From assembly GCF_000003815.2 (NCBI RefSeq), contig NC_049979.1, positions 23,417,085-23,481,084 of the forward strand: 64,000 bases of DNA, given 5' to 3'. Shown one piece after another: positions 32,920-46,599 of the stretch. Source of the DNA: Branchiostoma floridae. Taxonomy: Eukaryota > Chordata > Leptocardii > Amphioxiformes > Branchiostomatidae. The notes beneath the pieces are model-generated. The model did no database searches, had not been told where the DNA came from, and was given only the letters and a program-made list of their open reading frames with translations. Position 1 is the stretch's first letter. Each line of letters starts with the position of its first letter. The translations under genes and the position numbers were made by a program.

Positions 32920-33048
32920 ACCAAGATGGCAGCGTCCTAGAAAAACACACCTGACAAGAATGCAGATTTTTCTCAAAGTCCTTTCAAACGTTATCCGTTC
33001 CAACAAGGAAGTCATCAGCTTGGTACAGACACGGGCAAGATTACGAAG
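32920..33048 (+). promoter_or_regulatory. Probable promoter/5' UTR of the ABCB10-like gene
   Basis: CCAAGATGGCAGC near 32920-32932 resembles a YY1 initiator element and lies about 120 bp before the start codon. Its ATG begins a 5-codon upstream frame (ATG GCA GCG TCC TAG). Confidence 0.4.
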
Positions 33049-36000
33049 ATGATCAGGATCGTGAGTCTCGCCTGCCGGGTGGGAACCAGTGCCACAGCTG
33101 CCTGTGGTAACAGCGGTTCTCCTGTGTTTACATATCCCGCCAAACAAGTTCTCATCTCCAGACCTGGATCTTCACTCGGACACAGGTGCTGGTCTAGTCT
33201 TCAAACCGGCCTAGGTATCAAGAAATCTTCCGTTAACATCGCGAGGAGTTACAGGCTGCCCAGTGGAACAACCGCGAGGACATCCCAGACGAAGTCATTT
33301 TGTGGGTGTGGCGGACAACACGTGCCATTTTCCCACCAGGCTGGGAAGTCTGGAGGCGTGAGTGGTTTATTTGCCAACAGAAATATCATATCCTTTGCTG
33401 GGTTTAGTCGGGGCTTTAGATTAGGACGTAGCTCACGCCAGAAGTCTACACAGGGTTCACAGAATGTGGCGAAAACAGAAGCGAACTCTAAAGCCAAACT
33501 TGCGGCCCTCCCCCCTGCGAAGGACTTGCGTCGTCTGCTGCAGCTGGCCCGGCCGGAGAGACGGCAAGTCGTAGGTACGAGTTTGCGTACGATGTAGTAC
33601 GACTGGGGAAGGTGTGATAGTAGTGACAATTATGTATGTTACTTTTGTAGGCCGCATTTAGCCTAATTGCTCTTTTGACATTTTTAAGAACTGATGAAAT
33701 TGATGAGATGATGCAACAGGTAGGTGTAAGTTGCTTTGTAAATTCAACAAGATGATGAAATAATGCACAGTCATGCTGATCGGCAGGTACAAATGTACTA
33801 GGTTGCTCTAGAGTTGTAAGCTCTCATAGAACTATATATGTGTTTTCTTTGTCGTCCCCTTGGCCTATTCAAGTTTCAATAGTAAATTGATACTGTTTTG
33901 GGTATGATGTAATTTTGCCTGAAATAAATATATCATTTATAAAGTATTTCACTTTTATACATGTACATGCAGCCTTTGTACATTTCAACTCAATTCCACT
34001 AACATTGCATAGTCTCTATTAAATATCAGCATCAGTTGGCAAAATGAATTGGACCAATAATCAAACAATTCAAAGTAATTCTTCTTCTTCCCTTTTTTGA
34101 CATAGGCAATTAAAAACATGTTTTTAGGTTGTGTCTGTGTAATGTAGTGTAGTGGTCTGTACAGTCAGCTACTTTGCCACATCTGGTTCAAATTCTATGT
34201 AGCCGGTAGCCCAGGCTTACGCCAAAAAATAATTTTGTATCGTTTTTTTTTCGAACTTGGGTGTTAAGCCCCCTGTGTGAGTGTGCTTGTGCCATAAAAC
34301 ATTGTCCAACACACCCCTTTTAGGGCAGGGAGTTCCAGTGTGCTTGGCCAAGAAGCACAAGTCATTGTACTGCAGCTAACAAAAAAGCATTACATTTTGT
34401 CTCAAGCATTCCACTCAAAGTTTGACCTGCTTTATTTTACCTTCTGTTTTCCCCAGCTGCTATCGGCCTCCTCCTCATCTCCAGTGCAGTCACCATGGCG
34501 GTGCCCTACAGCATGGGCCGGGTCATCGACACCATCTACTCAGCAGTGGAACAGGGGAACCTGATAGACAACCTGAAGTGGATCTGTAAGATACTGGTGG
34601 TTGTCTTCATCGTTGGAGGATGTGCCAATGCAGGAAGAGTGTATCTAATGCAGATGTCAGGTAGGACTCGTGGTCCTGTGCAGAGCCTCACTTACAACCT
34701 GTACAATATACCTTGGGGAGGCTCTGCTAAACATTGAAATACTAGAAAGGTAAAATTTGCAAGCATGTTTACGTATTCAGTTTATTATCATTAAAACACA
34801 ATCATAGTGTAATTGAACACAATGGGGTGTCTTGCTACTTAATCAGTAACCATGTCAGTAACCATGGTAACAGTTGGTCAAGGTGATTGGCTTATAATTT
34901 GCTTAGAACAAAAGAAAAACAGGTAGAAGAAATGGAGCAAAAACAGTATATTTCCCTTCCCTGAAGGTAAACTTAATCAACTCGTCAAAGTCTAAGCCAG
35001 AGCATTAGGTACTATGAAACTGTAAAGAAGCACTCAAATGAATTGACCAACCCAAAGGTTTCAAAGCAAATCCAATAACTTGAATATGACATTGATTATG
35101 AAAGGTCCAAGTGCAAGTCTAGGTCCTTAGGTCTTGAGTTTGAGGGATGAAGGACTGTAAGTCATTGTGAAGGATAGTTGGTACATCCATCAAAACCATG
35201 CATCAAAGTCCCTTGATCAAACTGCCAGCTGGATTATCTGTTGATGAGTTCAGGCTAACCTATGATTTCATCTGTCTGATTGAACAATGATGAGGTGTAT
35301 AAGTCATGGATCTGAAGGATAAGGTCATGATCATGGCCTGAGCTTTTTGGTTTTCATTTCCTTCAAGTGACAGTCAGTCTTATGTAATTATATTTTAAAG
35401 CAGACTTACAGTCAGATGTCAATATTCAAATGTACTTGTGTAAGAGGTCTTATTGAAATAGGATATATGAAGCATGGACCCATGAAACTGAAAGCAAATG
35501 TTATGACAAAATGTTATGTTCGCCTATTGACGTTCTCAATTCGCAATGCTTGAGTATCACACGATAATACATTAGCTTTCCCTGACTTCCATTGGTAGGT
35601 GAAAGTAAACCTTGAAGTGCTGTTAGAATATCTAACACTCACAGCTTATTGTGGTAACTCAGGTACTCAAGGAGGGCACCTTTACTACAAGTAGTCCTTG
35701 AGTCACTACGCCAATTCAACAGCATCGCCCTCAAGTATCCACTTTAGCGGTAGCTAATGGATTTGGATCTAAGTGTCTGTTCTCCCTTCTCAGGCCAGAG
35801 GATTGTGAACAGGTTACGCAATGCAGTATTTGGCTCCATCCTGAAGCAGGAGACGGCATTTTTTGACAAGACGCGGACGGGAGAGCTCATCAATCGCCTG
35901 TCTGCGGACACCGCGCTGGTCGGCTACGCCGTGACGGAAAACATCTCGGACGGGCTGAGGTCTACAGTCGCTGTTATAGCAGGAGTTGGAATGATGGTGG

Positions 36001-39000
36001 GTTGCTACCCTGATATTGGTACAGTCAGACCTGCTCAAGAAGACCACCCAGGGGACCAATAAAGTCTGGTCTGTGTGGACAGGTCGTCACTATACACAGG
36101 ATACCTAATGCTTTTGTCGATGGGAAAAATCATATGAGGGACCACTAAATAGGTGGCCCTTATAGGTGGTCAGAGGTACAAGTTTTACTGTATATCAATG
36201 GTCAGGTGGTCCTTATGTAAATGTGGTCACCGTTGACTGTATATATATGATATTAGTAAATAACTATAGCTGACAGATGTTGAGTTAACATGTAACAAGG
36301 TGTAATATACAGTATATACTGTAAATCTTGACATGTTTGCTGTGGTTTATTTTTGTGGTTTATTTTTTACATGGTACCGTAAAATATGAATTTCCAATGT
36401 ATAATGTATTACTCCAGTGACTGTATTACAGAATTGTTTCAACCATGAAGTTAAAACGCAGCAAATTTAAAAACCTCCTTTCCCTTTCTACCATGTAATT
36501 AAGGCCACATTAAAAGTTACTGAATTTACTGAAATCAGACATGATTTTAATGTGCTTTTTCTTTCCAGTTTTATGTCTCCCCACAACTGGCATCCATCGT
36601 ACTGACAGTGGTGCCACCAATCAGCATGATCGGCATCCTGTACGGGAGATACGTGCGCAAGATCACCAAACGGGTGCAGGACGCACTGGCGAAATCCACA
36701 GAGGTGTGTATGTATGCCAGGTATATTCCTAAGGACACAAAGGATTTTTAGGGCTAGACCATTCCATTCTTATGCATTTGTGATCTCCAAGCAGGTGTTG
36801 GGAGGCTGTAGCATTTGTGCTGTTGTAATGCTTTCACTTACCTTACAGTACTGGACTAAGTGTACAATATTTTGTGCTAGTACTACCATGTTAAGCTCTA
36901 ATGGAATTGGTGTCAACATAACTCTTGGGATGCCTTCAATGCAAACGTTTGGATAGTCCTACAGGGTTGCAATGAAATTTTTTTGTTTATACCTGCACCT
37001 TTTTCTCTTCAATGCTAGGTTGCTGAAGAGAGTTTATTACAGATCAGTATTATCAAGGCCTTTGCAAAGGAAATGCGCTCATGTAAGACATACGCAGCTA
37101 AAACCGCCAGGGTCTTGGAATATGAAAAGAGTGAAGCAGTAGCAATGGCTGCTTTTGAGGGAGGAGTATGTACCAACTGCAGTTGAAGGCCTAAGGGATT
37201 CAGTTATGTACAGGGCAATAGCAAAATATGACATGAGCTTTGCTAGTATAGACATGTTTGGCTTTTGTGTCATATCTTGGCCCTGAGGATGAATCTGTAA
37301 TTCATGGCTCATCGCAGGCTTCTGCTTCTTTCACACAGGCTTCCATAGAATGATAGTTCCTTTCCTTACAACAGTTACACTGTGTCATGTCATATCTTGG
37401 ATATGCCCTGTTGCAAACTTATGGTGTTTTACTATGTGCCCATTTTATTACATGTCATATCCTCTTGTCAGGTAGCCGAGGAGAAGATAGGCAACATCCG
37501 CACAGTCAAGGCGTTTGCCAAAGAGGATAATGAGTGTAAAAGATATGCAGAGAAAATTGCTATCGTCGTCAACCTTGCCAAGCAGGAGTCTTTGGCAAAG
37601 GCAGCCTTCTTTGGATCGGTAGGAATGATGGTCCCAAAGCCTAGATGCTATCCTATTTAGCATCCGGGCCTTTCATAATAACGAGTTATAGAATCCTGGG
37701 TATACTAAAAAGGATGGCATCCAGACTGGATGCTCCAAATCAATATGCTGTATTTCTACAAGTGTCATTTTGGCATGTTTTGTTTGCAGTTTAGAAAGCT
37801 TGCTGTTGTTATAATTAGCATGCTTCAACTCGAGTATGACGATTGTATGTATGTAAGTACAATGTATGTAAAATTAGCATAAAGTTCCCCATGCATCATC
37901 AGGTGCATTTACATATACTATGCTGCTTCTTTTGTACTCTTGGATATGCATATACTTATGTGTGTTTGTGTTGTATTGCTGGATTAAAAGTCCTTGCCTG
38001 TAGTAATGAACCAATCAAACCTTACTCATCTTCCTAAGCTTGCAACATTAGCAAATGCAGTTAGGCTTATCTTGCTTTGTGCATACTGTTGAATGCATTA
38101 GCTATAAACACAAAATTCGAGATTTCCACATCTCAAACACTCTTTGATTATGTGCAGGGACATAAGTATCAAGAAACTCATTTAAGTAGTGGCAGAAGAT
38201 AGAAACATATTGTTGTGATTACTGACTGAAGTTTTTATCATAACAGATGGGGATGGCAGGGAACCTTGTAGTCCTGTCTGTGCTGTATGGAGGAGGCATG
38301 ATGATGGAGAGTGCTCACATCACTGTGGGGGACCTGTCCGCTTTCATGCTGTACACTGGGTGGGTGGCAATGTCTCTTGGAGGTAGGCACACTTTGGTCT
38401 TACAAAATCATATACAATCACATGTTTATGTAAACTGGGCCCCTTAAAAAACAAATCTACAGAGTTGAGTGGGACTACCTAGCCATTTGCAAATTCAACA
38501 AAGGAATAAGATAGATTTTAGACAACTTGATAGAGTCATATTTGTTGGGTTTATACTTGTTTAGTGCAGCCTGGGTTTACTTTCTTCCATTATTGTGATA
38601 CACATATGTATGCATTTATATGTGTAGTGTAGCTATGTGCAATGGATAGTCTTTGCAAGAAAAGAAATCTTGCAATGATGAATGAATGAATGAATCAAGT
38701 TTAAAGAAATCTGACATGATAGGATAGGAAGCATAGGATCATAAAGCATACTTTGACCCATGTAAGATCTGCCTGTTCCCTTCCCAGGTCTGACATCCTT
38801 CTACTCAGAACTGATGAAGGCTATCGGAGCAACTTCTCGCCTGTGGGAGCTGGTGGATAGAAAACCAGAGATAGCAATCGATGGTGAGATATATATGTAA
38901 CATTAATGCATTCAATTTATAACTGATTTTATGTCTTTTTTTTTTGCTGTGACCTCTTCACCGTGAAGGCAAAACCACCGCAAAAAATATTTGTTCCATG

Positions 39001-42000
39001 TTCTGCCTCTCTACCCTCTTGTCTAAGCACTACATGTGTACGTTGTGTTCATTGTTCAGTACTATAATGTGTTGGAGGCAACTGTTCTGTCTGTCTATAT
39101 CACCCTTGCAGATTGGCTACAGCAAGTTAATTTATGACTGGCTGTCTGTAAAGGCGCCATGTTTCTATTACAGTAGCAGTATGTGACTATAGAGCTGTCA
39201 CAAACTCAAAACCACTGCAGACACTCCACTTCCTCCTTACCACAAAATCAAATCAACACAAACGTAAATGCATTTACAGTGCATTTTAGGCATTTACAGT
39301 GCATTGTAATCTATTCCATGATGATCTGAAACAAAATCTAAAACAACACTGAAGGAGTATGATTGACTACTGTTTCAAAGAGGTTTGGTATCTTATGATA
39401 TGGTAGGATAGAATGTACATGAATGACCCATTAATGCATTGTAAATTTTGATTGCATTTTCCCTCCACAGTTGGACATGTACCAACTGCTGCTTCAGTGC
39501 TCGGTGCCATCAAGTTCAACGACATCCAGTTTGCGTATCCCTCACGACTTGATGTACAAGTCTTCTCCAACCTCAGCCTGTCTGTCCCTGCCGGCTCCAT
39601 AACTGCAGTGGTGGGCTCCAGTGGGTCAGGAAAATCCACCCTCGGATCCCTGCTACTCCGACTGTACGACCCAAATCAAGGTAGGAGGTAGTCTCCAAGC
39701 AGACCCTACGGTGCCTTTGAGATAGTATCAAAGCTCAGGCCAAGGAGTATAGCCGGCCAAAGGGAGTCAAACACCCTACGTTGCCTTTGAGTGAAAGTAT
39801 CAAAGCTGGCCAAGAAGTATAGCCAGCCAAGGGGAGTCGAATGGTGCCAGCTATACTCCTTGGCCAGCTTTGATACTATCTCAAAGGCACAGTAGGGTCT
39901 GCATGTAGATTAGGTAGGAGGGTCTGTATGGGGGAGGGGTCCTGGCAACGCTTAACAGTAAATTCATGAGGGTCATAAACACCTAACTGTAAATTTAGGA
40001 AGTTGGCAACACTTTCCTTTACCCACCACTTTATTCTAAATTCGAGTATTTCAATTACTAGCTGCAGGTCTGCAAACAGCAATGTACAACAACATTGTGA
40101 CTTTTGAGCAATCTTTTATTCGACTATACGTCATACAAAACATTGCTTGTCAGTAATGTGCTACAAAGAATCAAAGTGACCAATTACACTTCACAAATAA
40201 TTTACAGGCAGTTGAATTAGGGTGGATCAGCTACAATTAACCTTGAATTTCGATAGCTCACTAGACTTTTATGGAGATGGCATGCAGACCCTCAGGTAGT
40301 ATGTATCTCCTTATTCTGCCACTGAAGGTCATTGTGGGGAATTGATGTCATTTCCTCTCCTGACTTTTCCTGCTGTGTGTCATAACTATGGCTAATGTCG
40401 TTTCTAAAGGTCCCCCCATTGAGTAGTTATTTAACTCATTGCCATTGGCAGAATCCTTGCCTAACACCTGCCAGATTATGTGCGATGCATTTTGGGTTGG
40501 AATGTGGGCGACTAGGGATGAAAAAAACTGCTCTATATTCATCTGGTATAAAAGCTACAATTAATTCATTTATTTTTGCTTGGACTTAATATCATAGAAG
40601 TTAGAGAAGGTTTCGCTTTGTTGTTAATCAAATTCTACAGTTAGTAATACATTGGGAAGGCAACTTGGTATGTCAGGACTTCGCTGTGAAAAGGTAACAG
40701 TTTAAGATTAACCATAATTCCATTTGTCAAGAAAAATATAATGCCTCGTGTATTGGTCAACAGCACAGTTATAAATGCCATTCCACCTCCTGTCGCAACT
40801 TCAGGTTCAGTCACTATAGATGGAGAGGACATCAGGAACCTGAATCCACAGTGGCTCAGGACCTACGTGGGCACTGTGAGTCAAGTAAGTCACCTGGTCT
40901 TCATTACGGGCAGTGTTTACTCCACCTCTGCCTAATTCACATCAGGTTTCCTGACAGTTCAGATTGTACAAGGACATCACAGTAAATGTAACCCTAGAGA
41001 TTGACTGACTGGTGACCTCTGGACTAGAACACAGACAAACTGTACATGATCCAGATTTATGACCTTATTATAATGACACACTTTTGTGTTCAAATAGATG
41101 ATACAAAAAAGATGCATGCAAAAATGCTGTAAAAGAGGATATTTTTTCTGTGGTTTATGTTGAACTTTCAACATGAACTTTAAACCTCTGCAAATATTTT
41201 CCTTTTACAGTAAAAGTCTGCATCGCAGTTTCAACCGCAAATTTCAAACCAAAGCAATTACCCCATTTTCTCACCGGAGCAAAATTGATCCCTGCAAACA
41301 TTTCCCCTTTTACAGTACTAGCTGCCCTGCCTATTAAATAACTGTAGTGACTTAAGAGTTGAGCAAAACTTTTCTCACTGGTGAACTCAAAAGGTCATAA
41401 TTTATGATATGTTTGATTTATCATAATCAATTACTTATTGTATACATGTGTATCACTCTTAATACATCTAGTACTAAAGTAATAGTTCCATTCTTTGATT
41501 TCAATGCTACCAGTATTTCTTCTACTCCATTGCCAACTATTGAATGACATATTGTGTGCAGCTGACTTTACATTTTGAGCTGTTGCCATAATCAGATGGA
41601 AGATGGTATTTGAAGAACCAACAAATACATATTACAAGAATTTTTAAAACTGTGAAACAATAGCCTTTGTTACATTTTGTCCTTCAACACAGACATTGAT
41701 CCTTGAGAACATGTATTCTGTTTATTGTTAGTCACTTCAGCAGATCTGTGGTCTGGCGTCTGGCCTACACTAACTTACAACAGTAGATTGTGTTGGCTCC
41801 ATGTTTCTGTCCTACTACCCTTCTGACCTCTGTGGGCTTTGGTCAAGGCAGCTGCCAACACTAATCCTATTTTGGCACTGGGCTACAGTCAGAATATGGA
41901 AGTACATGTTGTTGTATTGGGTTTGCTGCCCTTTTTGAGGGCTTTATTGTTTCATATAGCATACTTCAAACCTCTTCCATATGATATAGTTGTATTAGAA

Positions 42001-45000
42001 TTGTGCGTCAGCTGATGGAGTTCAATACATGACATACAACGTGACATCTGGATCTACCCATGGATACATATGTCGTACATATGTTATTCTGCTGGCAAAG
42101 ATACAGATTGGCATCATACACAACATACATGTACAGTACGTGCTTGCTTGCTTACAAAATGTAAGTCGAGTCCTTCCAGCCTGTACAGTACGTGACATGA
42201 AATTAAAGATGCCTTTGGCATCCAATACTTGGCAAAAAATGTACTGCCATGCAGGACAGCTCTGAAATGACTGTCACAACACTTATTAACAGCACTGTAC
42301 AGACTACACAGTGTAACATCACCTTTTATAGCATCAGTTCTGTTGCCCCTGACCCAGGAACCCATTCTGTTCTCCTGCTCCATCCGGGATAACATCACCT
42401 ACGGAGCTGCTGACCCCTCAGTCATCAGCATAGACAAAATCATCCAGGCAGCCAAGGAGGCTAACGCCTTAGACTTCATCCAAAGCTTCCCTGATGGGTT
42501 TGAAACAGTTGTAGGGGAGAGAGGTGTCATGCTTTCAGGTGAGGGCTAAGATAACTTGTATTCATTGCAATAACCTTCCTTGATTTTAGCGTAAAACTTA
42601 CTTTCTGAGATCAGCGTTAAGCGTCACCCCATGAATTGGGCTGATTTTCAAGGCAGCCCATAGCAAGTTGAAAGAATACAATCTTAGGAGGCTGTAAATG
42701 ATACAAGTGAAATGAGATTAATCTTAGAAAGTATGTTAGCAATGAATCTCAGCAAGAAGCTTAAAACAAATAAAACCATATCTTCCAAACCAATTCAATA
42801 ACATCTAAATTCAATCAGCTTCTGTATGGAAATCAATATAAGTTGTATATGAAACACTTTTGCATCAAATACACATCATATATGTATCCTGTATGCATGA
42901 AGCACTTATGAATTGCATTGACACAGATTACGTTTGACACAATCATTGATTTTTCCCATCAAAATGCTGATCAGTTTTACCCCCAGCTGATTAGAATGTG
43001 ATAAATCTCTGTAATTGCTGTAATTGTGTGTAGCTGTAATTATGCATAGCTAGTACAAGAGCACAGTCATTGTCTGCATCCATGTGTTCAATAAGACATT
43101 ACTACAGGTGCAAGGTCTTGTGTGCACTTAAGACACGTGTAACCAAAATGTATACCACAACAAGAGGCTTTATCCACAACACTTCATGTAGTAGGAGGAA
43201 AATGGCTCTGGCATGTCTTGCTTCACCTAATTCTAAGAAGGAGGAATTGATTCTGGTTAGGTCTATGAAATTGGGGTCATGGCCCTTGGAGAATGAGGTT
43301 ATAACTCCTGGGGAACCAGAAAGGCTGTCTGGGTAGACCAATGATCTGATAATGGTGCAGTGTTAGCCTCAATCAGTCGGACTTGTCACCCTCCTCAGAT
43401 GACTATCACAGGACATTGTCTTTGACATAGTCCAGAAGGAAAAATGCAGACCTTTCCCCTACTACTGTCAGGGTAAATTGGAATGACGATTCATGATTGG
43501 CCGGTGACATTGAAAGGATAAATGTGATGACCAACTCCTGCATTTCTCTAGTAGCGATTCCCTGCTGGGCTGCCCCAAGACAACAGCTGAACAGACGTTT
43601 GCATTAACGTCATGCAATTTCTACAGACCTAAAACAAATCAATATGGATTGCTTTCTTTTCTGTCCTGAATTTTATTGACAAAATCAAATAACTGTTGGG
43701 GACAGGTGGTTTATGAATCTCACTGTTCCCTGTGACTAGAAAGCGCAGGATGCAGTGGGAAAAAGTCTCAATTGGCAGTTTTACAGTGATGTCATCTGCC
43801 TGATGCTAATATATAATGGAGCATCAGTGTAATTGAGTCTGACAGGCCAGCTTGGCTGCTGCACCAGGGAAACAGGGTAAGAAGTAATCAGGTTCAGTGT
43901 GCATCAGCCAGAAAGGTTTTACATTCCCTCCAATAAAAATCAGATTCCTGGGGGATCTAAAGCTCCTGCCAATTAGGGGTCCAGCAGTGGCCCCCAATGT
44001 TACTCCTGAAGAGATACCATTCATTCCTGGGTTGTTTTGGTTGGAAAGGTCAAGGTTGTTGCCTTTGGTCCTTTGAACATTTTAGTTAAGCAATCTGTCA
44101 TCAATGGACAGGTATTGAGGGTTAAGTGAGCCAGCTGGTATTGGGTATTGGGCCTGTTGTATCAAGAGGTTACTATATTGCATGTGTGATATATGTAATA
44201 ATCAATATGTGGGTCTAGATGCACAGACACATCATCTATCATATTAGCTGTCAACAAACTGTGCAGTCAGAAATCCATCATATTGTAAATGCAACAGTTG
44301 TATACATATTTGCAGCAGTTTTGTGTTCACAATTTCCACTGCAAACTCATCGCACAGTGAACAAATTTTGATAATACATTCTCTGTCAGTAACTCCCCAA
44401 ACACTGCAAACAACTCCTTTTACCTTGCATTGCACAATTACCTTTACCTTTAACTAATCCCATCCTTCAAACTTAAATAAATGAATAATTATTAAATGAA
44501 TAATGATGAAATATGACATTAAAGTCAATCACTGCTGTTTGGTCATTCATTCACTGTTAATTGTTCATTCAATCTGCTAATGCAGTTGTTTTTTTCAGAT
44601 TGCATAAATCTATTTGCACAATGCACAAACTGTTATACCATGGAGACATTGCTTTGCTTTTATTGCACATTGCTGCCTTCATCACCAATGTCTAAGATGA
44701 TGGATAGATATTGTTACCTGGGAGATATTGTCTTTCTGTGTATCTTCGAAGATAGCAGGCTAACCTATTCTGATTGTACACATCACAGGTGGCCAGAGAC
44801 AAAGAATTGCAATTGCCAGAGCACTGATAAAGGTAAGTCTGAATCTTCCTCGAGTGATCAATATTTGCTAGTGGGAAAGTAAGTGGATTTTGTATTGAAT
44901 CACAGGTGGTGAGTATTGGTGTGGCCCACTGTCTTGATAAGTCCAATTAGAAGCATAATTGGACATACAAAAGAGCAATATGAAATCAGTCCCATATTGA

Positions 45001-46555
45001 GTCATAAGAGTGTGCAGCTGTATAATAAAATCAATGCTGAGAAATCAAAGTGCATCAGTGGAAAGAACACAGCTGCAGTAAATACACAGCTGTCGCTCCA
45101 TTTAACAGCCTTTTGTTGGATTTCTGAATTAGACATCAGTACTGCAACAACCTATGAAGAGGCACAAACATGTGATTGGATTTTGATTCACTGCATGCAT
45201 GGTGATCTAATGACTGCCCTTTGTGCTGCCTGAAATGGCAGGACAAAGCCTGGTTATTGATGGTCCCATGGCCATTACTCAGGTAGTCTGACACTGCCCC
45301 ATGTTATCTGGTCCTACAGGATCCCAAGATCCTCCTGTTAGATGAAGCCACCAGGTATGTACACCTCCATCCCCTTATCTGATCTAGTACTGTTTCTACC
45401 ATAATTACTTTCCATTGAGAGGTTGTAAATTAAAAAAAAAACCTCTACCCATCCAATGGTTGGCCCGAAGGACCTGTAATTATAATAAGATACACACATT
45501 GTCATTGACATCAGACCATCTACATGTTAACTTGGATGTCATTTAATATTTTTAGGATACTGATTTGACTGCTATAAATTTGTAACAATAATTTCAATGA
45601 TTGGAACATGAGGAGTCAGTTGAATTTCCAGATGAAATGGGTAACTCATGTATCAATTCTCGTGTGGCGTCATAATTCTTGTAGGAGAAAAGCTTTGCAA
45701 CTCTATATTCATTTAATATTTTTCACGTTATTATTCATCCAGTCTCAATGTAGCCAGACTGTCAAACTGTCTCAAGGGCCAACACAGGCCAGCTCCATGG
45801 CCTTAGGGCCAATATGCTTCAGAACAGTCTGGCATCTAGACTAGCCTCTGTGCAAAATAAGGTCAATGTGGTCCCTGTGTGGTTGCCAATTTCTTCCATT
45901 ACCTATATAAGGCCTAGAGAGAAAAAAGTTGTGTTTCTGGTTACCAACTAACCCTAGCAAAAACCTGCCAACAATAGCCTTTTTGGGGAGGGTCGACCGC
46001 TGGCAAAGATTTTGGATTGTAATGCTTAAAACATTGTAGAATCATTTCTGTTCCTCATTTCTGATGTGCTTGCACAATGTACATGTATGTCTGCATAATC
46101 AAAACATGATGTCGAAAATACCACTGTCCTGATGCATTTCAGTTTTGCATTGTTTAAATAGCACATGTATTTTGTTGGATCACTTCGACAGAAATCTAAA
46201 AGAGAAGAGAATTAAATCCCTACCTAAACGACCCTAATTTTTTTCAGGACATTAATCAGAAACACAGCACTAATTCTCCTAGGCCTGAGGTGATTGACAG
46301 CTGACTAATTCTATCTCCCTCAGTGCTTTGGACGCAGAGAGCGAGTCCCTGGTGCAGGAGGCCCTGGAGAGGCTCATGATTGGCAGGACAGTTATAACAA
46401 TTGCACACAGGCTGTCTACCATCAAGAATGCTGACACCATCGCGGTACTTAACAACGGTGCCATTGTGGAACAGGGAAGCTACGAGTCCCTCATGGCCAT
46501 CCCCTCTGGCATGTTCAGGAAACTGGTGGAGAAACAAACCATAGTCGCACGTTAA
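33049..46555 (+). CDS. ABCB10: ABCB10-type mitochondrial ABC half-transporter, 13 exons
   Basis: Exons traced in phase: 33049-33574, 34457-34660, 35794-35996, 36569-36703, exon 5 as either 37019-37165 or 37472-37618, 38247-38382, 38788-38883, 39471-39680, 40805-40884, 42358-42538, 44789-44832, 45320-45354 and 46324-46555. With one exon 5 this gives 2229 nt and 742 residues (human ABCB10 about 738). The N-terminus is rich in Arg and Ser and poor in acids, as in a mitochondrial presequence. The membrane domain (about 175-450) includes [19 protein letters not shown]. The nucleotide-binding domain has Walker [10 protein letters not shown] (531-539), Q-loop Gln 579, LSGGQ (638-642), Walker B LLLDEAT (659-665), D-loop SALDA (666-670) and H-loop His 694, all intact. 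ABCB10 homodimers sit in the inner mitochondrial membrane and support haem biosynthesis and redox protection in vertebrates; the same role here is inferred. Confidence 0.95.
36022..36239. mobile_element. MITE, CAGTC(A/G)(A/G)ACCTG family (ABCB10 intron 3)
   Basis: CAGTCAGACCTGCTCAAGA at the left and GGTCACCGTTGACTG at the right are imperfect inverted ends with TA on both sides. The interior GGTGGTCCTTATGTAAATG-type blocks match the family at 27640-27817. Confidence 0.65.
37019..37165 (+). CDS. ABCB10: ABCB10 alternative exon 5a
   Basis: A 147-bp phase-0 exon encodes 49 residues starting [18 protein letters not shown] and ending AMAAFEGG. It is preceded by a pyrimidine tract and TAG (CTTTTTCTCTTCAATGCTAG) and followed by donor GTATGT. 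By eye, 25 of 49 residues match exon 5b, so the two are duplicates. Relative to the usual ABCB10 pattern (EE-x-IGN-x-RTV-(K/R)-AF) the GNIRTV segment is replaced by LQISII. Either exon joins exon 4 and exon 6 without a frame change. Confidence 0.85.
37472..37618 (+). CDS. ABCB10: ABCB10 exon 5b (canonical version)
   Basis: A 147-bp phase-0 exon encodes [18 protein letters not shown] and ends AKAAFFGS, the standard ABCB family sequence for the cytosolic or matrix loop between membrane helices 4 and 5. Acceptor CCTCTTGTCAG, donor GTAGGA. It lies 306 bp after exon 5a. Confidence 0.92.
39693..39910. mobile_element. MITE, CTCCAAGCAG family, copy 2 (ABCB10 intron 8)
   Basis: CTCCAAGCAGACCCTACGGT at the left pairs with the right end around AGTAGGGTCTGC. 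Inside is a strong hairpin: GATAGTATCAAAGCTCAGGCC, a second GAAAGTATCAAAGCTGGCC, and CTTGGCCAGCTTTGATACTATCTC. It begins only 12 bp after the exon-8 donor. Confidence 0.7.
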
Positions 46556-46575
46556 TGGTACCATGGCAACACAAT

Positions 46576-46581
46576 AATAAA
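46576..46581 (+). terminator. Polyadenylation signal of the ABCB10-like gene
   Basis: AATAAA occurs about 20 bp after the stop codon in ACAATAATAAAAC. Such a short 3' UTR is unusual, so a later signal may also be used. Confidence 0.35.
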
Positions 46582-46599
46582 ACACTGTCAAGGACAGTT

